From NCBI GenBank assembly GCA_021324855.1, contig JAJPIG010000030.1, positions 1 to 64,000 on the forward strand: DNA of 64,000 bases, given 5' to 3'. Numbering within the stretch: the stretch's first letter is position 1; each line of letters starts with the position of its first letter. The translations under genes and the position numbers were made by a program. Below are positions 43,088 to 52,408 of the stretch, piece after piece. The stretch comes from Pseudomonadota bacterium. Its GTDB lineage: Bacteria > Desulfobacterota > Binatia > Binatales > Binataceae. The notes under the pieces were generated by a model. It worked only from the letters and a program-made list of their open reading frames with translations. It had not been told where the DNA came from and made no database searches.

Positions 43088-43888
43088 ATGGCCGACTGGG
43101 ACCCGCAGCTCTATCACCGTTTTACGCGCTACCGCGCCGAACCGTTCGAAGCGATTTTGCGTCGCCTTGAACTGCGGTCCGATGAACGAATCATCGACCT
43201 CGGATGCGGGACCGGCGAGCACCTGGTCGAGCTGGTTCGCCGGACGTCGCACGGCAGCGGCGTGGGGCTTGATTCATCGCCCGCGATGATCGAACGCGCC
43301 ACCGCTTTGCTTTCAACGCTCGAGCCTAACCTAGCATCGCGGATTCGTTTCGAGCTAGGCGATTTTCGCAACTTCAATGCCCCTGGCAGCTACACGCTCG
43401 TTTTCTCCAACGCCGCGCTGCAATGGACGCCCGACCATCGTGAAGTGCTCGCCGCCTGTTACGACGCGCTCGAACCCGGCGGACGTCTCGTAATCCAGAT
43501 TCCATCGAATGAGATCGAGACCGCGCAGCGCAGCATGATGATGCTGGCGCGGAGCGATCAATGGCGCGAAAAGTTTGTCGGAGTGCGGCTTCCCGGGCTT
43601 TACGTGCTGCCCCTCGATGATTATCGGCGGCTGCTCGGCGAGTTGGGCTTCGTTGACATCGATTGCTACTACCGGACCTTTGAGCATCCGATGACCGGCC
43701 CGTCCGAGGTAATCGAATGGAGCCGGGCGACATCGATGCGCCCGTTCATCGAGGCGCTAACACCCGAGGAACGTCCGCGCTTCGAGGCTGACTTGCTTGC
43801 GAACCTTGAGCACGGCTACGGCACGCGTGGACCGCTCATCTTCACTTTCCGGCGGCTTTTTCTGTGGGCGCGTCGCCCGGCATCGTAA
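43088..43888 (+). CDS. tam: Trans-aconitate 2-methyltransferase
   Basis: SAM-dependent methylation of trans-aconitate, a by-product that inhibits the TCA cycle. 266 residues; begins MADWDPQLYHRF, motif I IIDLGCGTGEH, then VFSNAALQWTPDH and the PSEVIEWSRATSMRPF segment, all typical for Tam. The stop lies immediately before the next start codon. Confidence 0.92.
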   Translation: MADWDPQLYHRFTRYRAEPFEAILRRLELRSDERIIDLGCGTGEHLVELVRRTSHGSGVGLDSSPAMIERATALLSTLEPNLASRIRFELGDFRNFNAPGSYTLVFSNAALQWTPDHREVLAACYDALEPGGRLVIQIPSNEIETAQRSMMMLARSDQWREKFVGVRLPGLYVLPLDDYRRLLGELGFVDIDCYYRTFEHPMTGPSEVIEWSRATSMRPFIEALTPEERPRFEADLLANLEHGYGTRGPLIFTFRRLFLWARRPAS

Positions 43889-44851
43889 ATGACTTTGCGG
43901 TCGACACCAGCATTGATAGTCCATGGCGGCGCCGGCGCGCGCGGGCCGGCCTCCGAACGCCCGCGCCGGCGAAGCGGGATGCTTGCGGCAACGCGCCGAG
44001 GGGTCGACATCCTCCGGGGCGGCGGGAACGCGCTCGATGCGGTGATCGCCACGGTGGAAGCGCTCGAAAACGATGAATACTTCAATGCCGGGTACGGCTC
44101 GGTGCTTAACATTGATGGTCGGGTTGAGATGGACGCTGCGCTAATGGTCGCTGAGGCGCGGACAGCCGGCGGGAATAATGGGCGCGACTACGTTCCTGAA
44201 GCGCGCGCGGGCGCGGTCGCCGCGGTCAGCCGCGTCCGTAATCCGATTCTGCTGGCGCGGGCCGTCATGGAGACGACGCCGCATATCCTGATGGTCGGTG
44301 CGGGCGCTGAGCGACTCGCGCGCCGCGCCGGAATCGCGCTTTGCCGCCCTGATGAACTTATCACGCCGCGCGCGAAGGCGCGCTGGCGTCTGATGTTCGA
44401 ACGCAAACTGATGACCGCCGAGACCGCTGATGGGCGCGAGGGCGGGACGGTCGGTGCGGTTGCGATCGATTCACGCGGCGCGCTCGCATCGGCAACTTCG
44501 ACTGGCGGTATGACCGGGAAGCTTGCTGGCCGGGTCGGCGACTCGGCGCTGATTGGCGCCGGAGTATATGCCGATGCCTCCGGGGCGGCCTCGGCGACCG
44601 GGCAGGGCGAGGCGATAATCATGTTCGCGCTGTGTCGCGAGGCAGTGCGGAACCTGAGCATGGGAAAATCGGCTCAGGTGGCGCGCGCGACGATCCTGGA
44701 GCTCGGCCGGCGGACCGGCGGCGAAGCCGGTGTAATTATCGTCGATCGCCGGGGACGTCTTGGCTTCGCGCACAACGCCGGCGCGATGGAAGTCGCGACC
44801 TTCGATCCCGAAAACGGAATACGCCATTATTGGCCGGAGCCAATAACTTAG
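43889..44851 (+). CDS. Isoaspartyl peptidase / L-asparaginase (Ntn-hydrolase type)
   Basis: 320 residues. The self-cleaving nucleophile is Thr187 in EGGTVGAVAID, followed by SATSTGGMTGKLAGRVGDS and GAGVYAD, the type-2 asparaginase signature. VHGGAGARG lies near the N-terminus and FNAGYGSVLN in the alpha subunit. It hydrolyses isoaspartyl dipeptides or asparagine after autocleavage. The ATG directly abuts the tam stop. The stop codon lies in the first unit of a 39-bp tandem repeat. Confidence 0.93.
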   Translation: MTLRSTPALIVHGGAGARGPASERPRRRSGMLAATRRGVDILRGGGNALDAVIATVEALENDEYFNAGYGSVLNIDGRVEMDAALMVAEARTAGGNNGRDYVPEARAGAVAAVSRVRNPILLARAVMETTPHILMVGAGAERLARRAGIALCRPDELITPRAKARWRLMFERKLMTAETADGREGGTVGAVAIDSRGALASATSTGGMTGKLAGRVGDSALIGAGVYADASGAASATGQGEAIIMFALCREAVRNLSMGKSAQVARATILELGRRTGGEAGVIIVDRRGRLGFAHNAGAMEVATFDPENGIRHYWPEPIT

Positions 44852-44905
44852 AGCTTTGGAATCAGATATTGGCCGGAGCCAATAACTTAGAGCTTTGGAA
44901 TCAGA
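44828..44905 (+). repeat. Perfect 39-bp tandem duplication carrying a hairpin
   Basis: Two identical 39-base units (44828-44866 and 44867-44905). Each begins with an inverted repeat TATTGGC-cgga-GCCAATA (7-bp stem, 4-nt loop). The first copy contains the stop codon of the asparaginase gene; the second ends just before the start of the next small gene. There is no T tract. Confidence 0.93.
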
Positions 44906-44908
44906 CTA

Positions 44909-45112
44909 ATGAGACTCACCCAGGATGCCGTAAATGTCGCGATCAGACTCCTTGCGTCACTGGCGATTCCTGCGTGGGGGCTCGTGACGCTCGGAATCGG
45001 AGTTAGTGGCAAATCTCCGTGGTGGATCGCGACCGGAGTCGTGACCACTATCATTGGCGCCGTCATGCTGATCGGTAGCCCGCTGATGCGGCGATTTCTG
45101 TACGACACATAG
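44909..45112 (+). CDS. Small two-helix membrane protein
   Basis: 67 residues from ATG 44909 with two hydrophobic segments (about residues 11-33 and 38-58) around a GKSPWW turn and a basic C-terminus. No family is recognised. The start lies 3 nt after the tandem repeat; no strong ribosome site is visible, so it is moderately supported. Confidence 0.55.
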   Translation: MRLTQDAVNVAIRLLASLAIPAWGLVTLGIGVSGKSPWWIATGVVTTIIGAVMLIGSPLMRRFLYDT

Positions 45113-45244
45113 CCGCCGTTGCGATCATAAGGTGGCGAGCATCGACTGGATCGCGGCGAACTCGACGCAAAGCCAATGGCGATGCAGGTGTCTGAGGAAG
45201 GCGAATTGCCGCACACTGCAGCGAGCGGTATGGTAGTCTCGAAT

Positions 45245-45583
45245 ATGCCGATTTTCGAATATCAATGCGCGGACTGCGCTGCCGTCAGTTCTCATGTGAT
45301 CCTCGGCCGTAATCGCCCGCGGCGCCCGGTGTGCCCGCGATGTGGCGCGCGGCGCGGGATGCGGCGCGTGATGTCGTCCTTCGCGGTGGTCGAAAGTGAA
45401 GCGTCGCGGCTCGATCGGTTCGATACCAGCCGCCCGACGGATGAATCGTTCTATCGAGATTCGCGCAATGTCGGCCTGTGGGCTAAAAAGCGCGCGCGCG
45501 AGATGGGCGTCGATCTTGGTCCGCAGTTTGACGCGAAAGTCGAGGCGGCGCGCAGCGGCAAGCTAATCAAGGAGATGGCCTGA
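45245..45583 (+). CDS. FmdB-family zinc-ribbon protein
   Basis: 112 residues starting MPIFEYQCADC, the standard FmdB N-terminus, with Cys8, Cys11, Cys30 and Cys33 forming a zinc ribbon. The longer tail ends in a basic amphipathic region. FmdB-type proteins have been linked to regulation in methylotrophs, but most are uncharacterised. Confidence 0.87.
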   Translation: MPIFEYQCADCAAVSSHVILGRNRPRRPVCPRCGARRGMRRVMSSFAVVESEASRLDRFDTSRPTDESFYRDSRNVGLWAKKRAREMGVDLGPQFDAKVEAARSGKLIKEMA

Positions 45584-45631
45584 AGCTGCGCCTGTGAGCA
45601 GTCGCGGCGGAATCGGGGTCAGAAACTCAGC

Positions 45632-45892
45632 ATGAGCGATGAAAAGGATCGATTAGGCGACAAGCTGCGCGACGTCGAAAAGGCGCGCGAAGACCAGTGG
45701 GCTTTCGAGCAGGACCGGAAGCTAATCGAGAAGATGCGCGAGCGCGTCAAAGGCGGTCAGTCGCTCTGTCCGCGATGCCACGAAGCGCTCGTTCCACGCG
45801 TCGAGCACGGTTTGAAAGTGCTCGCCTGTCCGAAAGGCGAGGGCGTCTGGCTCGACGAGGCCGCCTTCAAGCATCTGCTGTCCCATCACTAA
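45632..45892 (+). CDS. zf-TFIIB-type zinc-ribbon protein
   Basis: 86 residues. An Arg/Glu/Lys-rich helix fills the first 40 residues. Then CPRCHEALVPRVEHGLKVLACPKGEGVWLDEAAFKHLL-like sequence gives three Cys and a following WLD, the pattern of the zf-TFIIB domain (fourth ligand replaced by a Gly-Glu-Gly segment). Role unknown. Confidence 0.8.
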   Translation: MSDEKDRLGDKLRDVEKAREDQWAFEQDRKLIEKMRERVKGGQSLCPRCHEALVPRVEHGLKVLACPKGEGVWLDEAAFKHLLSHH

Positions 45893-45919
45893 CCGCCATC
45901 CGCCGCGAGCGCGCCGCAT

Positions 45920-46774
45920 TTGGCCAGTCTGGACGAGCCCGCCGCGGTCGGCATTCTCTACGTCGTCGCGACGCCGATCGGAAATCTGAATGATCTCAGT
46001 TCGCGCGCGCGCGACATCCTCAGCAGCGTCGATCTGATCGCGTGCGAGGATACGCGGCGCACGGGCGCGATGCTTGCGGCGCACATGATTCGCAAGCCGC
46101 TGCTGAGCTATTTCGAACATAACGAGAAGCGGCGTATTCCGGAACTTATCGCGCGGCTCAAGCGCGGCGCGCATATCGCGCTGGTCACCGATGCGGGCAC
46201 GCCTGGAATCAGCGACCCGGGTTTCCGGCTGGTCCGCGAGGCGCATCGCGAGCACGTCCGGGTCGTCGCGATTCCGGGGCCGTCGGCAGTTGCCGCCGCG
46301 CTGTCGATCGCCGGCATCCCGACGGACCGCTTCGTTTTCGAGGGCTTCCTACCCACCCGCGCTGGCGCGCGACGCAAGCTGCTCGACGAACTGGCATCGG
46401 AGCGCCGCACCATCGTGATTTATGAAGCGGCGCGGCGTTTGGCCGAAACGCTGCGCGAGATGGCAGTGACGATGGGCGCCGATCGCGAAGCGGCGGTACT
46501 CCGCGAGATGACCAAGACTCATGAGGAGACAGTACGCGGCCCGCTGGGCGAATTGGCCGCACATTTCGAGTCGCATCAGGCGCTGGGCGAAGTGACGATC
46601 GTGATCGCCGGAGCGCCGGAGGTTTGGCCGGCGCGCACCGGAATCGATGTCGAAACGCTGGTCGAGGCCGGGATGAGCCTCAAGGATGCAAGCGCGCTGA
46701 TCGCTCGTATCGAGGGCGGCAGTCGACGCGAGATCTACCAACGGGCGCTGCGTGCGCGTTCATCGCGCGATTAG
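45920..46774 (+). CDS. rsmI: 16S rRNA (cytidine1402-2'-O)-methyltransferase
   Basis: 284 residues from TTG 45920. LYVVATPIGNLNDLSSRA, CEDTRRTGAML, SYFEHNE, ALVTDAGTPGISDPG and PGPSAVAAALSIAGIPTDRFVFEGFLP are the tetrapyrrole-methylase-fold signatures of RsmI. It fine-tunes decoding by modifying C1402 of 16S rRNA. Confidence 0.95.
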   Translation: MASLDEPAAVGILYVVATPIGNLNDLSSRARDILSSVDLIACEDTRRTGAMLAAHMIRKPLLSYFEHNEKRRIPELIARLKRGAHIALVTDAGTPGISDPGFRLVREAHREHVRVVAIPGPSAVAAALSIAGIPTDRFVFEGFLPTRAGARRKLLDELASERRTIVIYEAARRLAETLREMAVTMGADREAAVLREMTKTHEETVRGPLGELAAHFESHQALGEVTIVIAGAPEVWPARTGIDVETLVEAGMSLKDASALIARIEGGSRREIYQRALRARSSRD

Positions 46775-46830
46775 CTGGACGGTGCTTGAAACGCCTGCAT
46801 CGGTACGGTTCAATGCCGCGGGAGGGCGGG

Positions 46831-47352
46831 ATGGCGAAGCGAGCCGAAAGCGCAAGCGCAGCGAGCCGCGAAGGTGCACGCACGGCCGAAGCGGCGCTGC
46901 ACGTGCTGGTGATTCACGGCGCGAATCTGAATCTGCTCGGCGAACGCGAACCTGAAATCTACGGCCGCACGCGCCTTGCCGATATCGATCGCTCCCTGAT
47001 CGAACTCGGACGCGAGCTTGGCCTTGTGGTCGAAACCTTCCAGTCGAACAGCGAGAGCGCGATCGTCGAGCGGCTCCATGAGGCACGCCGCCAAAGCATC
47101 GACGTCGTCCTGATCAATCCGGGCAGCTATACTCACACGAGCGTCGCGATCCGCGATGCGCTGCTCGCGGTAAAAATTCCGGTGGTGGAGATTCACATGT
47201 CAAACGTCTACCGGCGTGAGCCGTTCCGCCATCATTCGACCATCGCGGATATCGCGGCCGGCCGGATCATGGGGTTCGGCGCCGAAAGCTATCTTCTGGC
47301 GCTGCGCGCCGTGCGCGGTGTGCTCAAATCGACGCGCGCGGATCGCCACTGA
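46831..47352 (+). CDS. aroQ: Type II 3-dehydroquinate dehydratase
   Basis: Third step of the shikimate pathway. 173 residues from ATG 46831 with GGAGGG close upstream. After ~24 extra N-terminal residues the family core begins: VIHGANLNLLGEREPEIYG (catalytic Tyr in EIYG), FQSNSESAIVERLHEA, NPGSYTHTSVAIRDAL and VEIHMSNVYRREPFRHHS. The accB start follows at once. Confidence 0.95.
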   Translation: MAKRAESASAASREGARTAEAALHVLVIHGANLNLLGEREPEIYGRTRLADIDRSLIELGRELGLVVETFQSNSESAIVERLHEARRQSIDVVLINPGSYTHTSVAIRDALLAVKIPVVEIHMSNVYRREPFRHHSTIADIAAGRIMGFGAESYLLALRAVRGVLKSTRADRH

Positions 47353-47355
47353 CCG

Positions 47356-47823
47356 ATGGAAGCTCGCGATCTGAAGGCGCTGCTCGTCCTGATGCAGGAG
47401 TACGGACTGGTCGAGCTCGAGATTGAGGACAAGAAGGGCAAGGTGCGGCTCGTGCGCGGCCATCGCGATCAAGCGACGCCAGCCGCCGAACCCGCCAAAG
47501 TGGCGTCGCGGGCTGCGGTCCCTGCAGCGCCGAAGCGAACCTCAGCGGGTATCAAAGCCGATGGCGAAGGGCGCGGCGAAGCGCCCGCGCTCGAGGCGAA
47601 CCAGCGGCTTGTCACCAGCCCGATGGTCGGGACGTTTTACCGCGCGTCGGCGCCCAATGCCGCGCCCTTCGTCGAGGAGGGCGACTCGGTTCGCAAGGGG
47701 CAGCCACTGTGCATAATCGAAGCGATGAAAATGATGAACGAAATCGAGGCCGAAATACCCGGCCGCGTGGTCAGAATCCTGTGTGACAATGGGCAGCCTG
47801 TCGAATATGGGCAGCCGCTTTGA
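47356..47823 (+). CDS. accB: Biotin carboxyl carrier protein of acetyl-CoA carboxylase
   Basis: 155 residues: N-terminal domain, an Ala/Pro linker (about 40-85), and the biotinyl domain with EAMKMMNEI, biotinylated at Lys125. It carries carboxybiotin for malonyl-CoA synthesis. It begins 3 nt after aroQ and is followed by accC; accA and accD are not in the window. Confidence 0.96.
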   Translation: MEARDLKALLVLMQEYGLVELEIEDKKGKVRLVRGHRDQATPAAEPAKVASRAAVPAAPKRTSAGIKADGEGRGEAPALEANQRLVTSPMVGTFYRASAPNAAPFVEEGDSVRKGQPLCIIEAMKMMNEIEAEIPGRVVRILCDNGQPVEYGQPL

Positions 47824-47853
47824 TATTGGAGGTTGGGTAGGGCGCAGCTCGGC

Positions 47854-49239
47854 ATGTTCAAGAAGCTCCTGGTCGCCAATCGCGGCACCATCGCGATCCG
47901 GATCATCCGGGCGTGCCGCGAACTCGGTATCCCGACTATTGCGATCTATTCGACTGCCGACAAGGACGCCTTGCACGTCAAGATGGCTGACGAGTCGGTC
48001 TGTATCGGACCGGCTGCCGCGGAGGACAGCTATCTGAACATTCCCGCGATCATCAGCACAGTGCTGACTTATGGCGCCGACGCGGTGCATCCGGGCTACG
48101 GCTTCCTCTCCGAGAATGGCGATTTTGCCGAGGCGTGTCGGCGCTCGGGAGTGAATTTCGTCGGACCTGCCGCGCGCCATATCCGCCTGATGGGCGACAA
48201 GCCGCGCGCGCGGCGTATCATGGCGCGCCACGGCGTCCCGGTGCTGCCGGGGAGCGAGGGCAAAGGCGTGGTCGAGCTCCGCGATGCGCAAGCATCTGCA
48301 CGCAAGCTCGGCTACCCGATTCTCATCAAGGCCGCTGCGGGCGGCGGCGGAAAAGGGATGCGGATCGTGCGCAACGACACCGAGCTCGCCCGCTTTTTTC
48401 CGCTCGCCCGCGCGGAGAGTGAGGCGGCGTTCGGCTCGCGCACGATGTATCTCGAGAAATACCTGGAACGCGCGCGGCACGTCGAGTTCCAGATTCTCGC
48501 CGACAACTATCGCAACCTGATTCATCTCGGCGAGCGCGATTGTTCGATCCAGCGGCGTCATCAGAAGGTGCTCGAGGAAGCGCCGTGCCCGGTGCTCACT
48601 CCCAAACTGCGCGAGCGGATGGGCAAGGCGGCGGTGCGGGCCGCGAAAGTCGTCGGCTATTCAAACGTCGGCACGATCGAATTTTTGCTCGCACCGGACG
48701 GCGAGTTCTACTTCATCGAGATGAACACGCGCATTCAGGTCGAGCACGGCGTGACCGAGATGGTCACCGGCATCGACTTGGTCAAGGAGAGCATCCGGCT
48801 CGCGATGGGCGAGAAACTGCGCTTCACGCAGCGCCAGGTGACCTACAGCGGCGCGGCGATAGAATGCCGCGTTTACGCCGAAGATCCCGACACGCATCTG
48901 CCCTCACCGGGAGTGGTCACGAACCATCATCAGCCCGGCGGGCTGGGCGTGCGTGTCGAGACCGCGCTGTACGACGGCTACCAGGTCCCTGTCCATTACG
49001 ATCCGTTGGTTGCCAAGCTAATCGTGCATGCCGAGAATCGCGCTCTCGCTGTCGCACGGGCAAAGGCGGCGCTCCGCGAGTACGTGATCGACGGTATCCG
49101 GACCAACATCCCGCTCCATCTGCGAATCCTCGCTGACGCCGATTTTCAGCGCGGCGACTACGGCACCGATTTCCTGCGACGTTTCGAGCCGGCGCCCGTG
49201 CCGGTCGAGGCGCCGCGCGTCGCCGGGCGCGCCTCTTGA
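47854..49239 (+). CDS. accC: Biotin carboxylase of acetyl-CoA carboxylase
   Basis: Carboxylates the AccB biotin using ATP and bicarbonate. 461 residues from ATG 47854: LLVANRGTIAIRIIRACRELG, HPGYGFLSEN, the glycine-rich ATP loop GGGGKG at 163-168, RRHQKVLEEAPCP and FIEMNTRIQVEHGVTEMV. It is the usual stand-alone AccC length. Confidence 0.96.
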   Translation: MFKKLLVANRGTIAIRIIRACRELGIPTIAIYSTADKDALHVKMADESVCIGPAAAEDSYLNIPAIISTVLTYGADAVHPGYGFLSENGDFAEACRRSGVNFVGPAARHIRLMGDKPRARRIMARHGVPVLPGSEGKGVVELRDAQASARKLGYPILIKAAAGGGGKGMRIVRNDTELARFFPLARAESEAAFGSRTMYLEKYLERARHVEFQILADNYRNLIHLGERDCSIQRRHQKVLEEAPCPVLTPKLRERMGKAAVRAAKVVGYSNVGTIEFLLAPDGEFYFIEMNTRIQVEHGVTEMVTGIDLVKESIRLAMGEKLRFTQRQVTYSGAAIECRVYAEDPDTHLPSPGVVTNHHQPGGLGVRVETALYDGYQVPVHYDPLVAKLIVHAENRALAVARAKAALREYVIDGIRTNIPLHLRILADADFQRGDYGTDFLRRFEPAPVPVEAPRVAGRAS

Positions 49240-49274
49240 TCCGGCCTTTTGCCGCCCGGCCTAATAGATGGACC

Positions 49275-50279
49275 ATGATGCCGAAAGCTTTCCGTAGGCT
49301 GTCTATTACCCTGGCGGCTGTCGCGATCATCGCGATTGCGCCGTTCGCAGGCTTCGCAGCAGGTCAGCCGATTCTGGAGATCGATCAGGCGACCTACAAT
49401 TTTGGCACCGTGCTCAACGGACCGCCCGTATCGCACGTCTTCAAGCTCAAGAACGTCGGGCAGGCCAAGCTGATAATCGGGCAGGTGATGCCGTCATGTG
49501 GATGCACTGCGGCCAAGCCGACCAAAACGGAACTCGAACCGGGCGAGACCAGCGAGATCAAGGTGACGCTCGCGACCGGCGCTCTCAATGGCCAGAGCAG
49601 CCACACCATCACGATCGCGACCAACGATCCGAAGCATCAGACGGCCACGCTCACGATGGTCGGCAACGTCCGGCTTCAGGTCAGCGCGACGCCGCCTGAC
49701 ATCGATTTCGGCAAGGTCCCACACGGCCAAAGCGCGACGCGCGAAGTTACCTTGACCGCGCTCAAGCCGGACGGCTTCAAAATCGGCAAGATCAGCAACT
49801 CGAATCCCAACATCCAAGTCGAGCGTGAGTCGACTGCCTCGAACGGCGGCGCGAGGTTGAAGATCTTACTTGCGAGCACGATGCCGGTCGGGCCGTTCGT
49901 CGATACAATTGACATCGCGACCAACCGCGTTCCGACGCGGGTGGCGGTCTACGGCACCGTGACCGGGTCGATAAGCGTCGATCCGCCGCAGGTCTCATTC
50001 GGTATCGTGCCGCACCTGGGCAGCGCAGAGCGAATCGTGAGGATCACCAACGCGGGTCCGCGTCCGCTGAAGCTGCTTGGGATGGCGAGTACCAGCAGCA
50101 GCGTGGGCGCGTCGATCGAGCCGGTGACGCCGGGCAAGGAGTACAAAGTCACGGTGCTGTTGCGGAAGAACACGCCCGACGGCCAGTTGCGCGGCAATCT
50201 GACGATCAAGACCGACGATCCGGAGCAGCAAACGGTGACGATTCCGTACTACGCGCTGGTCGGTAAGTTCGAAGGCTAG
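49275..50279 (+). CDS. Secreted DUF1573 protein
   Basis: 334 residues. The signal peptide ends at GFAAG. Three Ig-like repeats follow; the first (FGTVLNGPPVSHVFKLKNVGQAKLII...PSCGCTAA) is the canonical DUF1573 unit with its CGC cysteines, the second and third (DFGKVPHGQSATREV, SFGIVPHLGSAERIV) are degenerate. The family is extracytoplasmic and of unknown function. ATG 49275 or 49278 may be the start. Confidence 0.85.
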   Translation: MMPKAFRRLSITLAAVAIIAIAPFAGFAAGQPILEIDQATYNFGTVLNGPPVSHVFKLKNVGQAKLIIGQVMPSCGCTAAKPTKTELEPGETSEIKVTLATGALNGQSSHTITIATNDPKHQTATLTMVGNVRLQVSATPPDIDFGKVPHGQSATREVTLTALKPDGFKIGKISNSNPNIQVERESTASNGGARLKILLASTMPVGPFVDTIDIATNRVPTRVAVYGTVTGSISVDPPQVSFGIVPHLGSAERIVRITNAGPRPLKLLGMASTSSSVGASIEPVTPGKEYKVTVLLRKNTPDGQLRGNLTIKTDDPEQQTVTIPYYALVGKFEG

Positions 50280-50392
50280 GACGAAGGCTAAGAACAGCTT
50301 CTCAGCGCAATCCTTCCCGCTATCAGCCAAGACGGCAAGCCCTGAATTTTCTCGACCGGCCGCGTGGTCTAAGATTATGAAGGGCGATTTCG

Positions 50393-51298
50393 ATGACCGA
50401 ATCCGATGCATCGCGATTGAGCCGGCTTTGGCGGCTGCGCCGGTCGATTATCGATGTCTTCATCCGCATCCTGACCGCGCCGATCAAGCGCTACACGCTG
50501 ACTATCCCGAACGATCTCGCAGCGCTCGAGCAGCATGTGCGCAAGGGCGACGTGGTGCTGGTTGAGGGCAATCAGCGGATTAGCGAGTGCATCAAGTACC
50601 TCACGCAGAGTTCGTGGTCGCATTCGGCGCTCTACGTCGGCGATGAGCCGCTGAAGGGCGATTCTGAACTGGCGCGCCGCCTGGTCCGGGAGTTCGGGGA
50701 ACGCGACGCGCGTCACCTGCTGGTCGAGGCGCTGGTCGAGCGCGGCGTAGTGCTGACGCCGATCAGCCGCTACGCCGAGTTCAACATCCGGCTCTGCCGT
50801 CCCTACGGAATTACGGCTGCCGACGTCGCGATCGTGCTCGAGCACGCGATCGCGGCCGTCGGAAAGACGTACGATCTGCGGAACATCTTCGATCTCGCGC
50901 GTTATTTCTTTCCGGTGAGCATCGTGCCGCCGCGCCTGGGACGCGAGGCGCTGCGTTTCGGCTCGGGCGAGCCGACCCAGGTCATCTGTTCGAGCCTGAT
51001 TGCCGAATGTTTCCAGCGGGTGCGCTTTCCGATCTTGCCGGTGTTCGAGCCCTATGCAGATGGGCATCGGCCCGGCCCGCCGCAGCGCATCTGGAGCGCG
51101 CTCCGGCGCGGCCGCACGCTGCCCGGCGTCTTCCGCAGCGTCTCGCCCTCCCTGATCACACCGCGCGACTTCGATCTCTCGCCCTATTTCGAAATCGTCA
51201 AATTCAACCTGATCGAGGCCTTGCGCTTCGATTATCGCAGGATGAAATGGATCGAAGGAGACGAGGTCGAAGCCCGCAAACTTGGCAAGCCCGCCTGA
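50393..51298 (+). CDS. YiiX-like permuted NlpC/P60 cysteine hydrolase
   Basis: 301 residues. KGDVVLVEGNQRISECIKYLTQSSWSHSALYVGD places the catalytic His at 77, and QVICSSLIAECF the nucleophile Cys at 199. His before Cys is the circularly permuted papain arrangement of the YiiX/YebB group. The N-terminus has a hydrophobic helix (about 18-30) that might bind the membrane. The substrate (lipid, peptide or peptidoglycan) is unknown. Confidence 0.8.
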   Translation: MTESDASRLSRLWRLRRSIIDVFIRILTAPIKRYTLTIPNDLAALEQHVRKGDVVLVEGNQRISECIKYLTQSSWSHSALYVGDEPLKGDSELARRLVREFGERDARHLLVEALVERGVVLTPISRYAEFNIRLCRPYGITAADVAIVLEHAIAAVGKTYDLRNIFDLARYFFPVSIVPPRLGREALRFGSGEPTQVICSSLIAECFQRVRFPILPVFEPYADGHRPGPPQRIWSALRRGRTLPGVFRSVSPSLITPRDFDLSPYFEIVKFNLIEALRFDYRRMKWIEGDEVEARKLGKPA

Positions 51299-51383
51299 GC
51301 GCGCGGCGCACGAGCTTTCCGTTGCCTGAGCGAGCCGCGACCGATGTATAGTGAACGTTGCTCAGCCTGGAACGGAGGACGTG

Positions 51384-51896
51384 ATGAATATCGTCGACGT
51401 GATGAAGACCCGGCGCGTGCAACGCGCATACGCGAACCGGCCGGTGGAGATCGATAAGTTGCGCGCGATCGTCGATGCCGGCCGCCATGCGATGAGCGCG
51501 CGCAATCTGCAGCCGTGGAACTTCATCGTGATCCGCGATCCTGCGACCCTCAAACGGCTTGGCGAGCTCTGTTCGACCGGCAAGTTCATCGCCGAGGCGC
51601 CCGCCGCGATCGCGATCCTGAAAGACACTAACAATACGCGCTGGGCTGATGTCGATTGTGCGCAGGCCGTGATGAACATGGCGAACGCCGGTTGGTCGAT
51701 GGGTCTTGGCACCTGCTGGATCGGAACCTTCGAAGGCGATCAGATCGCGTCGCTGCTCGGAATTCCCGCCGGCTGGGCAGTTTTCACCGTGCTGCCTTTC
51801 GGCTATCGCGACGACAAGCGGCCGCCTCAAGCGAAGCCGCTTAAGCCACGCGCGGAAGTGGTGCATTTCGAGAAGTTCGGGAATCATCAGGCCTGA
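51384..51896 (+). CDS. Nitroreductase-family flavoprotein
   Basis: 170 residues; ATG 51384 with GGAGG five bases upstream. MKTRRVQRAYANRPVEIDKL, SARNLQPWNFIVIRD, the middle AVMNMANAGWSMGLGTCWIG and the terminal VLPFGYRDDKRPP are the FMN-binding signatures. It should reduce nitro, quinone or enone compounds with NAD(P)H; the specific substrate is unknown. Confidence 0.92.
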   Translation: MNIVDVMKTRRVQRAYANRPVEIDKLRAIVDAGRHAMSARNLQPWNFIVIRDPATLKRLGELCSTGKFIAEAPAAIAILKDTNNTRWADVDCAQAVMNMANAGWSMGLGTCWIGTFEGDQIASLLGIPAGWAVFTVLPFGYRDDKRPPQAKPLKPRAEVVHFEKFGNHQA

Positions 51897-51949
51897 AACA
51901 TTTCATTGGTGCGCCGATGCCTGACCTGGCACGGCGCGGGGAGATCATT

Positions 51950-52393
51950 ATGCCGATAAACCAACTCGACCCGCCGCAGGCGTACGAAGTCATTCAACGC
52001 AATCCTGACGCGCTTTACCTGGACGTTCGCACCGAGGCCGAGTTCGAACGCGGTCATCCTGCCGGCGCGATCAACATCCCGGTCGTCTTCATCAAGGGCC
52101 CGGGCCAGATGGAGCCTAATCCCGACTTTCTGGCCGTAGCCGAAAAGACTCTAGCGAAGAATCGCAAGCTCGTCGTCGGATGCCAGGCGGGCGGGCGCTC
52201 GCAGCGCGCCTGCGAAATCCTGGAGCAGGCGGGTTTTACCGACCTCACCAACGTGCGCGGCGGGTTCGGCGGCGCGCGCGATGCGTCAGGCGCCGTGGTC
52301 GTAACGGGATGGCGCGACGCGGGTTTGCCGGTTTCCAGCGACACCGGCGACGCCTCGTACGCCGCGCTCCGCAAACGGGCCGGCCTCGCCTGA
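51950..52393 (+). CDS. Single-domain rhodanese
   Basis: 147 residues from ATG 51950 (GGGGAG six bases upstream). LYLDVRTEAEFERGHPAGAINIP and the active-site loop GCQAGGRSQRA with Cys78 identify a sulfurtransferase. It transfers sulfane sulfur, for example to cyanide or thiols. An MBL-fold hydrolase with similarity to persulfide dioxygenases is two genes downstream. Confidence 0.92.
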   Translation: MPINQLDPPQAYEVIQRNPDALYLDVRTEAEFERGHPAGAINIPVVFIKGPGQMEPNPDFLAVAEKTLAKNRKLVVGCQAGGRSQRACEILEQAGFTDLTNVRGGFGGARDASGAVVVTGWRDAGLPVSSDTGDASYAALRKRAGLA

Positions 52394-52408
52394 GTCCGGC
52401 GCGATCGC

